In this document: positions 48,981 to 59,716 of the stretch, piece after piece
Position numbering within the stretch: position 1 is the stretch's first letter
How the letters are laid out: the number at the start of each line of letters is the position of its first letter
Assembly (NCBI GenBank): GCA_947460615.1
Contig: CANHHG010000002.1
Location: 1 to 64,000 of the forward strand
Origin: Bacteroidota bacterium
GTDB lineage: Bacteria > Bacteroidota > Bacteroidia > Flavobacteriales > Flavobacteriaceae
Length of the DNA stretch: 64,000 nt
Direction of reading: 5' to 3'
Notes under the pieces: generated by a model
Told to the model about the DNA's origin: nothing
The model's input: the letters and a program-made list of their open reading frames with translations, nothing else
Database searches by the model: none
Program-made: the position numbers and the translations under genes

Positions 48981-50038
48981 TGGCTATTTTTTCTAATCCA
49001 TCTATTTAGTGGGGTTTCGATGTAAAGATACAGTACAATTGAAATTAAATTTAAAGAGATAAATTTAAACCACTGATTTGAAGCAATTTTATTTAAAATA
49101 GTAACGAATATTCCAAGGTGAATTAGATAGAAAATATAGGAACTTTTACCTAATAATTGTAGCGCTTTGGAACTTAAAAAATCGGAAATTAAAGTCTTTT
49201 CTTTTATTAATCCGAGAAACAAAGGCGCTATTCCAATAACAGGTAATACAATTGTATTTATTGCTTTTCCAGTCAGTGTATCAACTCCAAAGCCACTTTC
49301 ACCATTCAATGAAACAAGAGCGCAAATACTGAGGATAATTCCTAATAATCCGAAATAAGTCATCCCTTTAAATATTGACGAATATTTTCTAATTAATAAA
49401 GCTAATCCTATACCTACAAAAAATTCTGAAATTCTTCCGAAGAAAGTGAAATCCAACATGAAACTAGTCGATTTCATAAAACCATTATACTCAAATCCAC
49501 TAAAATAAGTAACCAATAAAAGTCCCAACCCAATAAAAATCAAAGGAACTAAAATTAGATAAACCCTACTTTTACTGATTAGAATAAAAAAAATAGGAGC
49601 TGTAAAATAGAACACTTCTTCCACAGTTAGGGACCAACCTTGGGCAATTCCCGTAAATTTAAGATCGTCTGAGAAGCCTTTTAAAAAAGTTATATTATAA
49701 AAATAATTATATAAATCAATCCAAGTATTCTGAGAATAAACAAATGCAAAAAATACAAATGTAAGAGAGGTTAGAATAAAATACATTGGATAAATTCTAG
49801 CTACCCGTTTAATTATATAATTTTTGAAATTAAAATTAGGTTCATCAAAATACCGGTTACAAATTAGAAAGCCACTCAATACAAAGAAAACCGTAACGCC
49901 AATATGAAACTCATTAAAAAAATCGTGAATATTTTTTCCGAATATTTCAATTGAAAAAGGATTGAAGTGATGGATATAAACCATAAATGCGGCAATCGCT
50001 CGAATTCCTGTTAGCGCCGGAAAATTGACCTTATTCAT
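48977..50038 (-). CDS. Acyltransferase family 3 (OafA-like)
   Basis: FPALTGIRAIAAFMVYIHHF, HIGVTVFFVLSGFLICNRYF, multi-TM. Confidence 0.92.
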   Translation of the reverse strand: MNKVNFPALTGIRAIAAFMVYIHHFNPFSIEIFGKNIHDFFNEFHIGVTVFFVLSGFLICNRYFDEPNFNFKNYIIKRVARIYPMYFILTSLTFVFFAFVYSQNTWIDLYNYFYNITFLKGFSDDLKFTGIAQGWSLTVEEVFYFTAPIFFILISKSRVYLILVPLIFIGLGLLLVTYFSGFEYNGFMKSTSFMLDFTFFGRISEFFVGIGLALLIRKYSSIFKGMTYFGLLGIILSICALVSLNGESGFGVDTLTGKAINTIVLPVIGIAPLFLGLIKEKTLISDFLSSKALQLLGKSSYIFYLIHLGIFVTILNKIASNQWFKFISLNLISIVLYLYIETPLNRWIRKNSH

Positions 50039-51533
50039 TGCGTTTAAATTTGTTTTTAATCTTTATTAAATAAGGATAAATAGCCACTCGATTGTTTAAT
50101 TCTTTATAAGAATAGAGCATTGAAAAAACTAAAATTAGGCCTAGAGGATAGTATGCATAAGGATAATCAATTGTAAAAGTGATCGTGCATGCAGCTATAC
50201 CAATCAATAAGCTAATCAATAGTATCTTCAAAGTGTCTTTTCTAATTGAAAAATCGTATTTGTTTTTCAAAATTGGAATTATATAGCATCCATACAGTAT
50301 AAATTGAATTAAACTAGCGATTCCAATTCCTACTAATCCGAAATAATGATAGAAAAAAACAGTTGTAACTAATAGGAATATATCACTGATTATCTCTTGC
50401 TTAAAATACAATTTGTTATCCCCTTTTGCTAATATTACAAACGCTAATGGCCAAATAATTGCTTTTATAATTATTGCAAATAAAGCGGCTTTAAAAATCA
50501 ACAAAACACCTAAAAAATGATTCGAATAAAGCAATTTTATTATAACTGGACCACAAAAATACATGAAAATTATAGCTGGAGTAATCAATAACAATCCCAT
50601 TTCAATTTGATCGTTAACTAGTTCTTTAACTTTGGAATTGTCATTTTGAACTTCGGTAATTCTGGGATAAAAATCGGTTCCCATAGCATTAAAAATAAGG
50701 CCAACATAGGAAATTAAAATCACAGAACTTACCTCAAATAATCCTAATATTTCGGTACTAGAACCATTTACATTCAAGTATAATTTTATCAGATAGCTGC
50801 ATATTTGCCCGAAAATTACATTAATAGAAAGTAAAAATCCCATTTTTATTAATGGTTTTCCTTTTTGAAATGTTTCAGCAAAAGAAAGAGAAACTTTATC
50901 GATTGGAATCTTTCTAGTAAAATAGAAGTTCACTAGTAAATTGATAAAACTAGACACCAAAATAACCGCAATGATTCCATCAAATTTAAAAAAATAACAG
51001 ATTGGAACAGAAGCCAATGTAATTAAAATAGAACTTAAAACATTTGAAATAGCAATTGATTTTACCATACGTAGTCCTTGTAATAGTGCAACGCGGGTAG
51101 AAGTTAAATTTGCAAAAACATAATTAACGGATAGGGCAATAAACCACAAATAATATTCAGAGGTTCCAAAAGTTAATTTACTAAGCAACTTAGAAAAAAT
51201 GATGGTCACCAATGCTCCAAAAATACTTGCTATAATAGCCCATCGTTGAAGAACTATAAATCGTTTTGAAAATTGATCTTGATCCTTTTCAGCATAGGCT
51301 AAACTGACTTCGCGCACTCCAGTAATATTGATTCCAAAGCTAGTAAAAGAGCTAATAATCGCAACTGTAGTGTTTAACAATCCTACAATTCCAATACCAA
51401 AAGGACCTATAAAAATGGCCACAAACTTAGAACCTACAATACTGACCAATATTTTCATCACTTGTGCAAGCCCAAATATGCCGGTAGCCTTTAGAATCGT
51501 TTTATGTGAATTATCTTTGTTTATTATTTCCAT
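50031..51533 (-). CDS. O-antigen translocase (Wzx-type flippase)
   Basis: 12-TM MATE/polysaccharide-flippase pattern; ATGIFGLAQVMKILVSIVGSKFVAIFIGPFGIGIVGLLNT. Confidence 0.9.
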   Translation of the reverse strand: MEIINKDNSHKTILKATGIFGLAQVMKILVSIVGSKFVAIFIGPFGIGIVGLLNTTVAIISSFTSFGINITGVREVSLAYAEKDQDQFSKRFIVLQRWAIIASIFGALVTIIFSKLLSKLTFGTSEYYLWFIALSVNYVFANLTSTRVALLQGLRMVKSIAISNVLSSILITLASVPICYFFKFDGIIAVILVSSFINLLVNFYFTRKIPIDKVSLSFAETFQKGKPLIKMGFLLSINVIFGQICSYLIKLYLNVNGSSTEILGLFEVSSVILISYVGLIFNAMGTDFYPRITEVQNDNSKVKELVNDQIEMGLLLITPAIIFMYFCGPVIIKLLYSNHFLGVLLIFKAALFAIIIKAIIWPLAFVILAKGDNKLYFKQEIISDIFLLVTTVFFYHYFGLVGIGIASLIQFILYGCYIIPILKNKYDFSIRKDTLKILLISLLIGIAACTITFTIDYPYAYYPLGLILVFSMLYSYKELNNRVAIYPYLIKIKNKFKRNE

Positions 51534-52550
51534 TTAGTCAATATTACAGCCGAAAGTTAAATATTGATTTTTAAATTCGGAAACCCATTTTTTCCATTCC
51601 GAATTAGACGCTTCAGGAAGATTAGCTCCAACTAATAATTCTTCGATTTTATTTTGATTTAAATCTTTTGGAAAGTTTTCCATTGGATCAAAAACGTCAT
51701 TAAACCATGCTTGATTTACAATTTTATTGAAAGCAAAAAGGTCTAAATTAACTTTTTCATATTTTTTACCTTGATTACTCGCAGAAGAAAGGAAGCCTGT
51801 TTTCATTAATTCTGTATTGGTAAACCCAAAAAATTGTTGCTTTTTTTTACTAGCAATATATTTAACGGCGTTACTCAACTGAAGTCCTTCATCAACTTTA
51901 TTATTATGATTTTTCCATAATTTCAAAAAATATTTCTTTTTAAAAATAGCTCCTGAAGTTGCATAAATAGTATAATAATTTAATAACCGATCCAAAGAAT
52001 AAATCCCTAGTAAAGTTAGTATTTTTCTAATTTTAAAACGGTGGATTCTGAAAACTAAGTTAAATAAAAAAGGATTTTTAGTATATAGATTTGGAGTAAA
52101 TATAGAATATTCATCATTAAATTGATAACTTTTCTTGGGCAATAAATTTGGATTTCCAAGCCAACATAATTTCAACATTTTAATTTTATCAGATTCTAAT
52201 TTCAACCTGATCTTATTTAAATTAAAGGGTGTTGTAAACCAAAAATCATCTTCAATAAAAAGAAAATAATTAGATGCGTTTTCCGCAGCGCTTAACCACA
52301 AATCAATAGGTATTTTGGGATTTACAACAAGATCTTCATTTAGAATTGCTTTGGATTTTTCAAGATATAAATCAGATTTTAAAATAACAATACCCGGGTA
52401 TTTATCCACCAATTTATCAAGGTATTTTTGAGGAGTTCCATCGTCTAATACAATAATATTGAAATCATTATCTAAAATATTTAAATGTATACTTTGAATA
52501 CATCTGTCCAAATAATAGGGTCTATTAAATGATTTGATTAAAAGATCCAT
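51534..52550 (-). CDS. Glycosyltransferase (GT-A like)
   Basis: MDLLIKSFNRPYYLDRCIQSI, IIVLDDGT, YFLFIEDDFWF. Confidence 0.8.
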   Translation of the reverse strand: MDLLIKSFNRPYYLDRCIQSIHLNILDNDFNIIVLDDGTPQKYLDKLVDKYPGIVILKSDLYLEKSKAILNEDLVVNPKIPIDLWLSAAENASNYFLFIEDDFWFTTPFNLNKIRLKLESDKIKMLKLCWLGNPNLLPKKSYQFNDEYSIFTPNLYTKNPFLFNLVFRIHRFKIRKILTLLGIYSLDRLLNYYTIYATSGAIFKKKYFLKLWKNHNNKVDEGLQLSNAVKYIASKKKQQFFGFTNTELMKTGFLSSASNQGKKYEKVNLDLFAFNKIVNQAWFNDVFDPMENFPKDLNQNKIEELLVGANLPEASNSEWKKWVSEFKNQYLTFGCNID

Positions 52551-53632
52551 GAATTCATTTTTTGTATCACAAAATCAACTTCTTCAACAGTCATTACTGG
52601 GCTAATTGGCAAACTCAAAACCTCATCATGTATTTTCTCTGTAATGGGCAATTGCAAATTATTCCATTGCGTAAATGCCTTTTGAAGATGAGGAGCAACA
52701 GGATAATGTATCAATGTTTCAATTCCATTTTGCTTTAAATAATCTTGTAATTCTCTTCTTTTTGGAGTTCGAATTACAAATAAATGAAAAACGTGGTTGT
52801 CAGAAAAATCCCAAAATGGTAGAATCACATTATCATTATTTATTTCTAATAAATAACGCTTGGCAATATCTTTTCTAATTTGATTTTCGGTATCTAAATT
52901 GCATAATTTCACATTTAAAAATGCAGCTTGAAGCTCGTCTAAACGGGAATTAACTCCAATGAAATCATTAGAATATTTAACTTGAGAACCGTAATTTCGA
53001 AGAGAAAATAATATTTCGGCCAATTGATCATCATTGGTTATCACTGCGCCAGCATCTCCTAAAGCACCTAAATTTTTTCCTGGATAAAAACTATAAGCTT
53101 GCGTATTTTTGGATTTTTTATTGTTTAAAACCGCTCCATGAGATTGAGCAGCATCTTCCACTACAATCAAATTATGTTGTTTGGCGATTTCGTTAATAGT
53201 ATCTAAATCTGCCAATTGTCCATAAAGGTTAACAACTAAAATGGATCTTGTTTTATTAGTGATTTTTTCAGCTATTAAACTTGGATTTATAGTGTAGGTT
53301 TCTAATTGTGGCTCAACTAAAACTGGCACTAAATCAGCTTGGATAATTGATAAAATTGTTGCTATATAAGTATTTGCTGGAACAATAACCTCATCCCCTT
53401 TTTGCATTTTTCCTAACTCGATATAGGCTTTAAAAATTAAAGTCAATGCATCCAATCCATTTCCCACTCCAATACAATGTTTTGCATCACAATAGCTTGC
53501 GAAATTTTGTTCAAAAAGTTTTACTTCTTTACCTAATACATACCAACCACTATCTAGAACGCTTTTCAATTTATTTTGAAAAGCATTTTCATAGGGTTGA
53601 TTAATCTTATTCAAGTCAAGAAATTTTATCAT
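52538..53632 (-). CDS. DegT/DnrJ/EryC1/StrS aminotransferase (FdtB-like)
   Basis: CIGVGNGLDALTLIF, VIVPANTYIATILSI, VVEDAAQSHGA, SFYPGKNLGALGDAGAVITND. Confidence 0.93.
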   Translation of the reverse strand: MIKFLDLNKINQPYENAFQNKLKSVLDSGWYVLGKEVKLFEQNFASYCDAKHCIGVGNGLDALTLIFKAYIELGKMQKGDEVIVPANTYIATILSIIQADLVPVLVEPQLETYTINPSLIAEKITNKTRSILVVNLYGQLADLDTINEIAKQHNLIVVEDAAQSHGAVLNNKKSKNTQAYSFYPGKNLGALGDAGAVITNDDQLAEILFSLRNYGSQVKYSNDFIGVNSRLDELQAAFLNVKLCNLDTENQIRKDIAKRYLLEINNDNVILPFWDFSDNHVFHLFVIRTPKRRELQDYLKQNGIETLIHYPVAPHLQKAFTQWNNLQLPITEKIHDEVLSLPISPVMTVEEVDFVIQKMNSWIF

Positions 53633-54612
53633 ATCAAAATGGAATCTAATAGGTGATAATTTGAAGTTTCTATTTCATAAAAATTTTGAACTAGCGTTTG
53701 CGCCCCAAAACTCTCTTTCCAAAAATTAATATTTTTTACAATATTCAATCCATTATTTTCATGTGAAGGACCAAAATCAAAAAACTTTTTCCCTTTAGAT
53801 ACTTCATTGATTAAGAAATCGTATAAATAATCAATACTCCCTAATAAGTTATTGTCTTCATTCCCTGAAATGTATTGGGGTTTTATGACATCATTAGTAA
53901 TAAAAAGAGTAGTTCCGCAAACTAACTTGTCATTGTGATAAACATTAAAATGCTTAATATTTTTAGGGAATTTTTCTTTTAAATGTAGAATTTCTTCAAT
54001 AGAATGTACCGGTTTAGAATTGTATTTCTCCATTAAATTTGGGATCAGGATATCGTTCCAAAATAATTCTAAATTCTCTTCTTCTTTAATCACTAAATTT
54101 AACTTTTTCCCTCTGTTGATACATTCTCTTCTTGATTTAGAAATCTTAAAATTTGAATCTAAATTGATTACCGAAACAGCGTGTTTCATTTTTGTAATTC
54201 CTTTACAAATTGAAACTAAATAATCGGTTTCATCTGAAAAAGTATCGCAATAAATAGAAGGAATTTTTTTGATGTTAAAAGTTGAAATTGCATTTTCGTT
54301 TAAAAATGATAAAATAGACTTAAAGATAAAAATTACATTGTATAATTTTGAATTTGGAGGTAAAACCAACCCTCCGTAGGTTAATCCTTGATGAGAAAAA
54401 ACTGTTGCTCCTACTCTATTTGCAGGCAATACGGCAACCAATTTCTCTTGATCATAAATCATTAGGGAAAAGTCTTTGAAACGATCAGAATGATATTCCA
54501 TAAAATCCCTATTGAATAAGAAAGTAGCGTTTTTGGCGGTGCTAATAAATGCATTCCAATCATCAAAATATTTAGACTCGTACCGTTTTACTGTGTAATT
54601 TTTCAATTTCAA
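53629..54612 (-). CDS. FemAB/GNAT-like acyltransferase
   Basis: FIFKSILSFLNENAISTFNIKKIPSIYC, FPKNIKHFNVYHNDKLVCGTTLFI, GSIDYLYDFLINEVSKGKKFFDFGPSHENNG. Confidence 0.75.
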   Translation of the reverse strand: MKLKNYTVKRYESKYFDDWNAFISTAKNATFLFNRDFMEYHSDRFKDFSLMIYDQEKLVAVLPANRVGATVFSHQGLTYGGLVLPPNSKLYNVIFIFKSILSFLNENAISTFNIKKIPSIYCDTFSDETDYLVSICKGITKMKHAVSVINLDSNFKISKSRRECINRGKKLNLVIKEEENLELFWNDILIPNLMEKYNSKPVHSIEEILHLKEKFPKNIKHFNVYHNDKLVCGTTLFITNDVIKPQYISGNEDNNLLGSIDYLYDFLINEVSKGKKFFDFGPSHENNGLNIVKNINFWKESFGAQTLVQNFYEIETSNYHLLDSILI

Positions 54613-54702
54613 TTTTTAAACATTGGAAAATTAATCATTTAATTTTATTCGAACATTATTTTATTAAAATAAATTAGTATTTTTAATCAATTATTTTAAA
54701 TA

Positions 54703-56508
54703 ATGAAACAACTGATTCAAAACGCTCTTATTGCGAGTTTATTACTTATCACAAGTGCCATTTTTGGTCAAGACGTATCATTATTCCAACAATTTAATGG
54801 AAAATATGATTTTGTTTTTATTGGTAACACCCTAAATCCAATAGAAAATTCATTTCAAACAACACCTGCTGTATTAACGTCCTCTTCCGCACAATTGTCC
54901 TTAAATACCAATGACGAAATTGAAAAGGCTTATTTGTATTGGGCTGGTTGTGGAACCGGTGACTTTGAAGTGAAATTAAATGGCCAAATTATTAGACCTG
55001 ATAGAACTTTTAGTCTACAAAGAGTAGTGTCAAATCTTGTTTTTGATTATTTTAGTGCTTTCAAAGATATAACAAATCAAGTTCAAGCCTCAGGGAACGG
55101 GACCTATACACTCTCAGATCTTGATGTTTCCTCTTTTATAGATTTTCATTCACAGCGAAGTACAAATTTTGCTGGATGGGCCATTATTGTAGTATACAAA
55201 AATCCAAATTTATCTTTAAATCAATTGAATGTTTATGACGGAATGCAAGCTGTTCCGGACGAAGTAAATATCACGTTAAATAGTTTAAATGTAATTGATA
55301 ATAATGATGCAAAAATAGGTTTTCTAGCATGGGAGGGAGATTCAGGAATTGCTGTAAATGAAACACTTCGAATCAATGGATCTCCTATTGGCAATCCACC
55401 TCTAAATCCTGTAAATAATGCCTTTAATGGCACAAATAGTTTGACCAATTCCAACCTATTGTACAACATGGATTTGGATGTATATCCTATACAAAATAAT
55501 ATTTCTGTTGGTGATACATCAGCTCAAATTCAGCTTACTTCAAGTCAGGATTTTGTAATGATCAATGCAATTGTAACCAAATTAAATAGCCAACTTCCAG
55601 ATGCCATAATTGGGATAAACAGTATAGACAAACAGTGTGACTCTAGGGCAATTACAATAAGTTATAGAGTAACCAACCCAAATTCTACGGCTATTTTACC
55701 TTCCAATACACCTATTTCAATATATGCAAATGATGTTTATTTGAGAACGATCAATACTCAAACAAGCATCCCTATTGATGGTGAAGAAATAGGGGTAGTT
55801 ACTGTGGTAATTCCAAACTCAATCCCAAATAATTTTAATATCAAATTAGCTGTAGATGAAACCGAAACTGGGACCGGAATTGTTCCAGAAATAAACGAAA
55901 TAAATAACAAATCTGTGAGTCCGGTGGTGCTTTCAAGATCGCCCTCATTCCAATTTGTACCAAATTTAGAATCTTGTAATCTTGGAAATTCAAAGGGCCT
56001 ATTTAATTTCTCCGATTATGAAGGATTGGTAAAAACAATAATTTCGGATCGTGTGGGCTTTTTTGAGTCATTATCAAACGCCCAAAATAACATCAATCAA
56101 ATTCTAAATACCACAAATTATATTGCATTGACTACTCCTAAAACTATATTTATCCGTTTGGATAATGGAGAAGGTTGCTACAGTGTTACGTCTTTTGTGT
56201 TAACAACAAAAAATTGTCCTCCAATTGTCAATAATTTTGTATCACCCGACAATGACGGTTTCAATGACACTTTCCATATTGAAGGATTAAAAGACATCTT
56301 TTTGAATCATAAAATATCAATTTATAATCGTTGGGGGCAATTAGTTTGGACAGGTGATAACAATTCAAATGAATGGGATGGTTTCGCTAATAATGGATTT
56401 GTGATGAAAGAGAATCAAATCCCTTCTGGCACCTATTATTATTTAATAGAATTAAACGATAATGATTATTCTGAACCATTAACAGGCTATTTGTATTTAA
56501 CAAAATAG
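54703..56508 (+). CDS. T9SS type B (gliding motility-associated) C-terminal domain secreted protein
   Basis: Signal peptide; C-terminal VSPDNDGFNDTFHIEGL...ISIYNRWGQLVWTGDN...WDGFANNGF...IPSGTYYYLIELND...GYLYLTK. Confidence 0.92.
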   Translation: MKQLIQNALIASLLLITSAIFGQDVSLFQQFNGKYDFVFIGNTLNPIENSFQTTPAVLTSSSAQLSLNTNDEIEKAYLYWAGCGTGDFEVKLNGQIIRPDRTFSLQRVVSNLVFDYFSAFKDITNQVQASGNGTYTLSDLDVSSFIDFHSQRSTNFAGWAIIVVYKNPNLSLNQLNVYDGMQAVPDEVNITLNSLNVIDNNDAKIGFLAWEGDSGIAVNETLRINGSPIGNPPLNPVNNAFNGTNSLTNSNLLYNMDLDVYPIQNNISVGDTSAQIQLTSSQDFVMINAIVTKLNSQLPDAIIGINSIDKQCDSRAITISYRVTNPNSTAILPSNTPISIYANDVYLRTINTQTSIPIDGEEIGVVTVVIPNSIPNNFNIKLAVDETETGTGIVPEINEINNKSVSPVVLSRSPSFQFVPNLESCNLGNSKGLFNFSDYEGLVKTIISDRVGFFESLSNAQNNINQILNTTNYIALTTPKTIFIRLDNGEGCYSVTSFVLTTKNCPPIVNNFVSPDNDGFNDTFHIEGLKDIFLNHKISIYNRWGQLVWTGDNNSNEWDGFANNGFVMKENQIPSGTYYYLIELNDNDYSEPLTGYLYLTK

Positions 56509-56575
56509 TTTTCAATTAATAAATAACCTCAATTTCTCTGATTATATTTGCATCATATAAATTAACATTCCCATT

Positions 56576-57364
56576 TTGAAACAAATCACATCTGCTCAAA
56601 ATCCATACATAAAATCCCTTTTACTACTTCAGGAAAAGGCAAAGGCAAGAAAACAAACCGGTACCTTTTTAATTGAAGGACAAAGAGAAATTTTATTAGC
56701 GATTAAAGGCGGTTATCCAATTGAAACCTTATTATTCTACTCGGAATTAATTTCGGAGAAGGAAATAGACCAATTAGTTCAAAGCGCAACCAATGTCATT
56801 GAAATAAATAAAGACGTTTTTGAAAAATTGGCTTATCGAGAAAGTACAGAAGGAGTTATTGCTGTAGCTAAATGCAAAAGTTTTGGTTTATCCGATTTAA
56901 AACTTAAAGAAAATCCTCTGATTCTAATTGCAGAAGCTCCAGAAAAACCAGGGAATATTGGCGCTTTATTAAGAACTGCTGATGCAGCAAATCTTGATGC
57001 AGTTATTATAGCAAATCCAAATGGAGATTTATATAATCCAAATATTATTCGTTCCAGTGTGGGCTGTTTGTTTACCAATCAAATAGCAATTGGAACAACT
57101 ACGGAAATTATTTCGTTTTTGAAAGACAAGAAAATAAGTTTTTATTGCGCTACATTGCAAAATTCAATTTCTTATCATACTCAAGATTACACAACACCTT
57201 CGGCTTTAGTTGTGGGGACAGAAGCTACTGGATTGTCACAAGAATGGCGCGATGCCGCAACCAAAAATATTATTATTCCTATGCAAGGAGAAATTGATTC
57301 AATGAATGTTTCAGTAGCTGCAGCTATTTTAATTTTTGAAGCTAAAAGGCAACGAGGATTTTAA
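56576..57364 (+). CDS. TrmH/SpoU family RNA methyltransferase (TTG start)
   Basis: ITSAQNPYIKSLLLLQEKAKARKQTGTFLIEGQREI, EKPGNIGALLRTADAANLDAVII, VGTEATGLSQEW, MNVSVAAAILIFEAKRQR. Confidence 0.93.
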   Translation: MKQITSAQNPYIKSLLLLQEKAKARKQTGTFLIEGQREILLAIKGGYPIETLLFYSELISEKEIDQLVQSATNVIEINKDVFEKLAYRESTEGVIAVAKCKSFGLSDLKLKENPLILIAEAPEKPGNIGALLRTADAANLDAVIIANPNGDLYNPNIIRSSVGCLFTNQIAIGTTTEIISFLKDKKISFYCATLQNSISYHTQDYTTPSALVVGTEATGLSQEWRDAATKNIIIPMQGEIDSMNVSVAAAILIFEAKRQRGF

Positions 57365-57420
57365 ATAATTTTTAATAATTAACATTTGCACAACTAATAA
57401 CTTATTCATAATTTTAAAAA

Positions 57421-59655
57421 ATGAATGAAATAGCTATGACAGAAATCGAAATAAAGAAAGAAAACAAGGCTATTGCCCAAGAATACAAAGAACTACTCCG
57501 AATAAGTTATCAGAAATTATCTACTGAAGATAAAAAATTAATCCGAAAAGCTTTTGATGTTGCGGTTGATGCTCATCAAGAACAAAGAAGAAAATCTGGA
57601 GAAGCATATATATTTCATCCCATTGCTGTCGCAAAAATTGTAGCCTCACAAATAGGTTTAGGTCCCACTTCAATAGCAGCAGCATTACTACATGATGTGG
57701 TTGAAGATTCTGAAATTACAGTTGAAGATATTGAAAATATGTTCAATCCGAAAGTGGCACAACTTGTGGATGGTTTAACTAAAATTTCAAAAATTCAGAA
57801 AGACTTAAATTCTTCCATGCAAGCGGAAAATTTTAGAAAAATGATTCTGACATTGAATGATGATGTGCGAGTAATATTAATAAAATTGGCTGATCGACTA
57901 CATAATATGCAAACTATGGAATCGATGGTGGACTACAAACAAACAAAAATTGCTTCTGAAACTTTATACATTTATGCCCCTCTCGCACATCGTTTAGGCC
58001 TTTATAATATTAAAACTCAACTAGAAGATTTAGGTTTAAAATATACCGAACCAGCTGTTTATAAGAATATAGTTGACAAAATCAAAGAAACAAAAGAAGA
58101 GCAAGACGAATACATCAAGAATATTTCTGATGTTATAAAAAAATCTCTTGATGAAGAAGGTATTGACTACATTATTAAAGGCCGCCCAAAATCAATTTAT
58201 TCAATTCGAAGAAAAATGAAAGCTCAAAACGTGAGTTATGATGAAGTATATGACAAATTTGCTTTACGAATTGTTTATAAATCAAATGCCCATGATGAGA
58301 AATTTTTGGCTTGGAAAATCTATTCAATAGTTACGGATCATTACCGACCAAGCCCTAGTAGATTACGCGATTGGATTTCCTCACCAAAATCAACGGGGTA
58401 TGAAGCACTTCACATTACCGTTATGGGACCTTTAGGACGCTGGGTTGAAGTACAAGTTCGAAGTGAACGAATGGATGAAATTGCTGAAAAAGGATATGCT
58501 GCTCATTATAAATACAAACAAGGAGCTACCGAAGAAAGCGGTTTGGATATTTGGTTAAACCAACTAAAAGAAGCACTAGAAAACCAAGAAAAAAATGCAG
58601 TAGACTTTGTTGAAGATTTTAAAATGAATCTTTATTCCAAAGAAATTTTTGTTTTTACACCTACAGGAGAAATAAAATCACTTCCTAAAGGAGCAACCAC
58701 CTTGGATTTTGCTTTTAGTATTCACTCCGCTATTGGAGTAAGAACCAGAGGAACAAAGGTAAACGGAAAATTGGTGCCACTCAATTACGAATTAAAAAGT
58801 GGGGATCAAATAGAGGTAATTACTTCAGATAATCAAAAGCCAACACCACACTGGTTAAATTACGTAACGACTTCAAGAGCAAGGACCAAAATTAAGAACG
58901 TATTAAATGAAAATACCAAGAAAATTGCCGAGGAAGGAAAAGAACTTTTAACCCGAAAACTGAGACATTTAAAAGTAACTTTAAATGAAAAAACTATTAA
59001 TGAATTGGTAGTTTTCCTCAAACTTAAAACAAGCTTAGATTTATTTTATAGAGTTGGAAATGGAACGATAGAAAATCAAAAATTAAAAGATTTTGCAGCA
59101 CTAAAAAGCAATTCTTTCATTAATTTCTTCAAAAACAAAATTAAACGTTCCCCGTCTGCAAATGTTGAACAGATATCAAAAGAGGAAATTATTTCCAATT
59201 ATGATTTATTGGTTTTCGGACCGGAACAAGATAAATTGGAGTACAAATTATCCGCTTGTTGTAATCCCATTGTTGGAGATGATGTGTTTGGTTTTTTAAC
59301 CATAAACGAGGGGATAAAAGTTCATAAAAAAGATTGCCCAAATTCATTAAGCTTGCAATCCAACTACGCATACCGAGTTATAAAAGCTAAATGGATAGAT
59401 TCCTCTCAACAAGAATTTAAAGCCGTATTAATAATCACTGGGATGGACTTTTTAGGACTTACTAATGAACTCACCAAAGTAATCTCAAGTAATATGAATA
59501 TAAACATTCAGAGTATTTCACTAACCACTGAAGCCGGGTTATTTAATGGTAAAGTTGCTGTAATTGTTAAAAACAATACTATACTTGAAAAAATGATGGC
59601 GAAAATCCGAAAAATTGAAGGCATTGATAAGGTTACCAGGGTTTACAAAAATTAA
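57421..59655 (+). CDS. RelA/SpoT-family bifunctional (p)ppGpp synthetase/hydrolase
   Basis: HD domain YIFHPIAVAKIVA, ALLHDVVEDSEIT; synthetase GRPKSIYSIRRKM; TGS FVFTPTGEIKSLPKGATTLDFAFSIHSAIG; ACT. Confidence 0.96.
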   Translation: MNEIAMTEIEIKKENKAIAQEYKELLRISYQKLSTEDKKLIRKAFDVAVDAHQEQRRKSGEAYIFHPIAVAKIVASQIGLGPTSIAAALLHDVVEDSEITVEDIENMFNPKVAQLVDGLTKISKIQKDLNSSMQAENFRKMILTLNDDVRVILIKLADRLHNMQTMESMVDYKQTKIASETLYIYAPLAHRLGLYNIKTQLEDLGLKYTEPAVYKNIVDKIKETKEEQDEYIKNISDVIKKSLDEEGIDYIIKGRPKSIYSIRRKMKAQNVSYDEVYDKFALRIVYKSNAHDEKFLAWKIYSIVTDHYRPSPSRLRDWISSPKSTGYEALHITVMGPLGRWVEVQVRSERMDEIAEKGYAAHYKYKQGATEESGLDIWLNQLKEALENQEKNAVDFVEDFKMNLYSKEIFVFTPTGEIKSLPKGATTLDFAFSIHSAIGVRTRGTKVNGKLVPLNYELKSGDQIEVITSDNQKPTPHWLNYVTTSRARTKIKNVLNENTKKIAEEGKELLTRKLRHLKVTLNEKTINELVVFLKLKTSLDLFYRVGNGTIENQKLKDFAALKSNSFINFFKNKIKRSPSANVEQISKEEIISNYDLLVFGPEQDKLEYKLSACCNPIVGDDVFGFLTINEGIKVHKKDCPNSLSLQSNYAYRVIKAKWIDSSQQEFKAVLIITGMDFLGLTNELTKVISSNMNINIQSISLTTEAGLFNGKVAVIVKNNTILEKMMAKIRKIEGIDKVTRVYKN

Positions 59656-59716
59656 AGTTTTTAACAATCAAGTTGAAACATTTTATTATTAAAATAATAA
59701 TTTATCTTTGCAGAAT

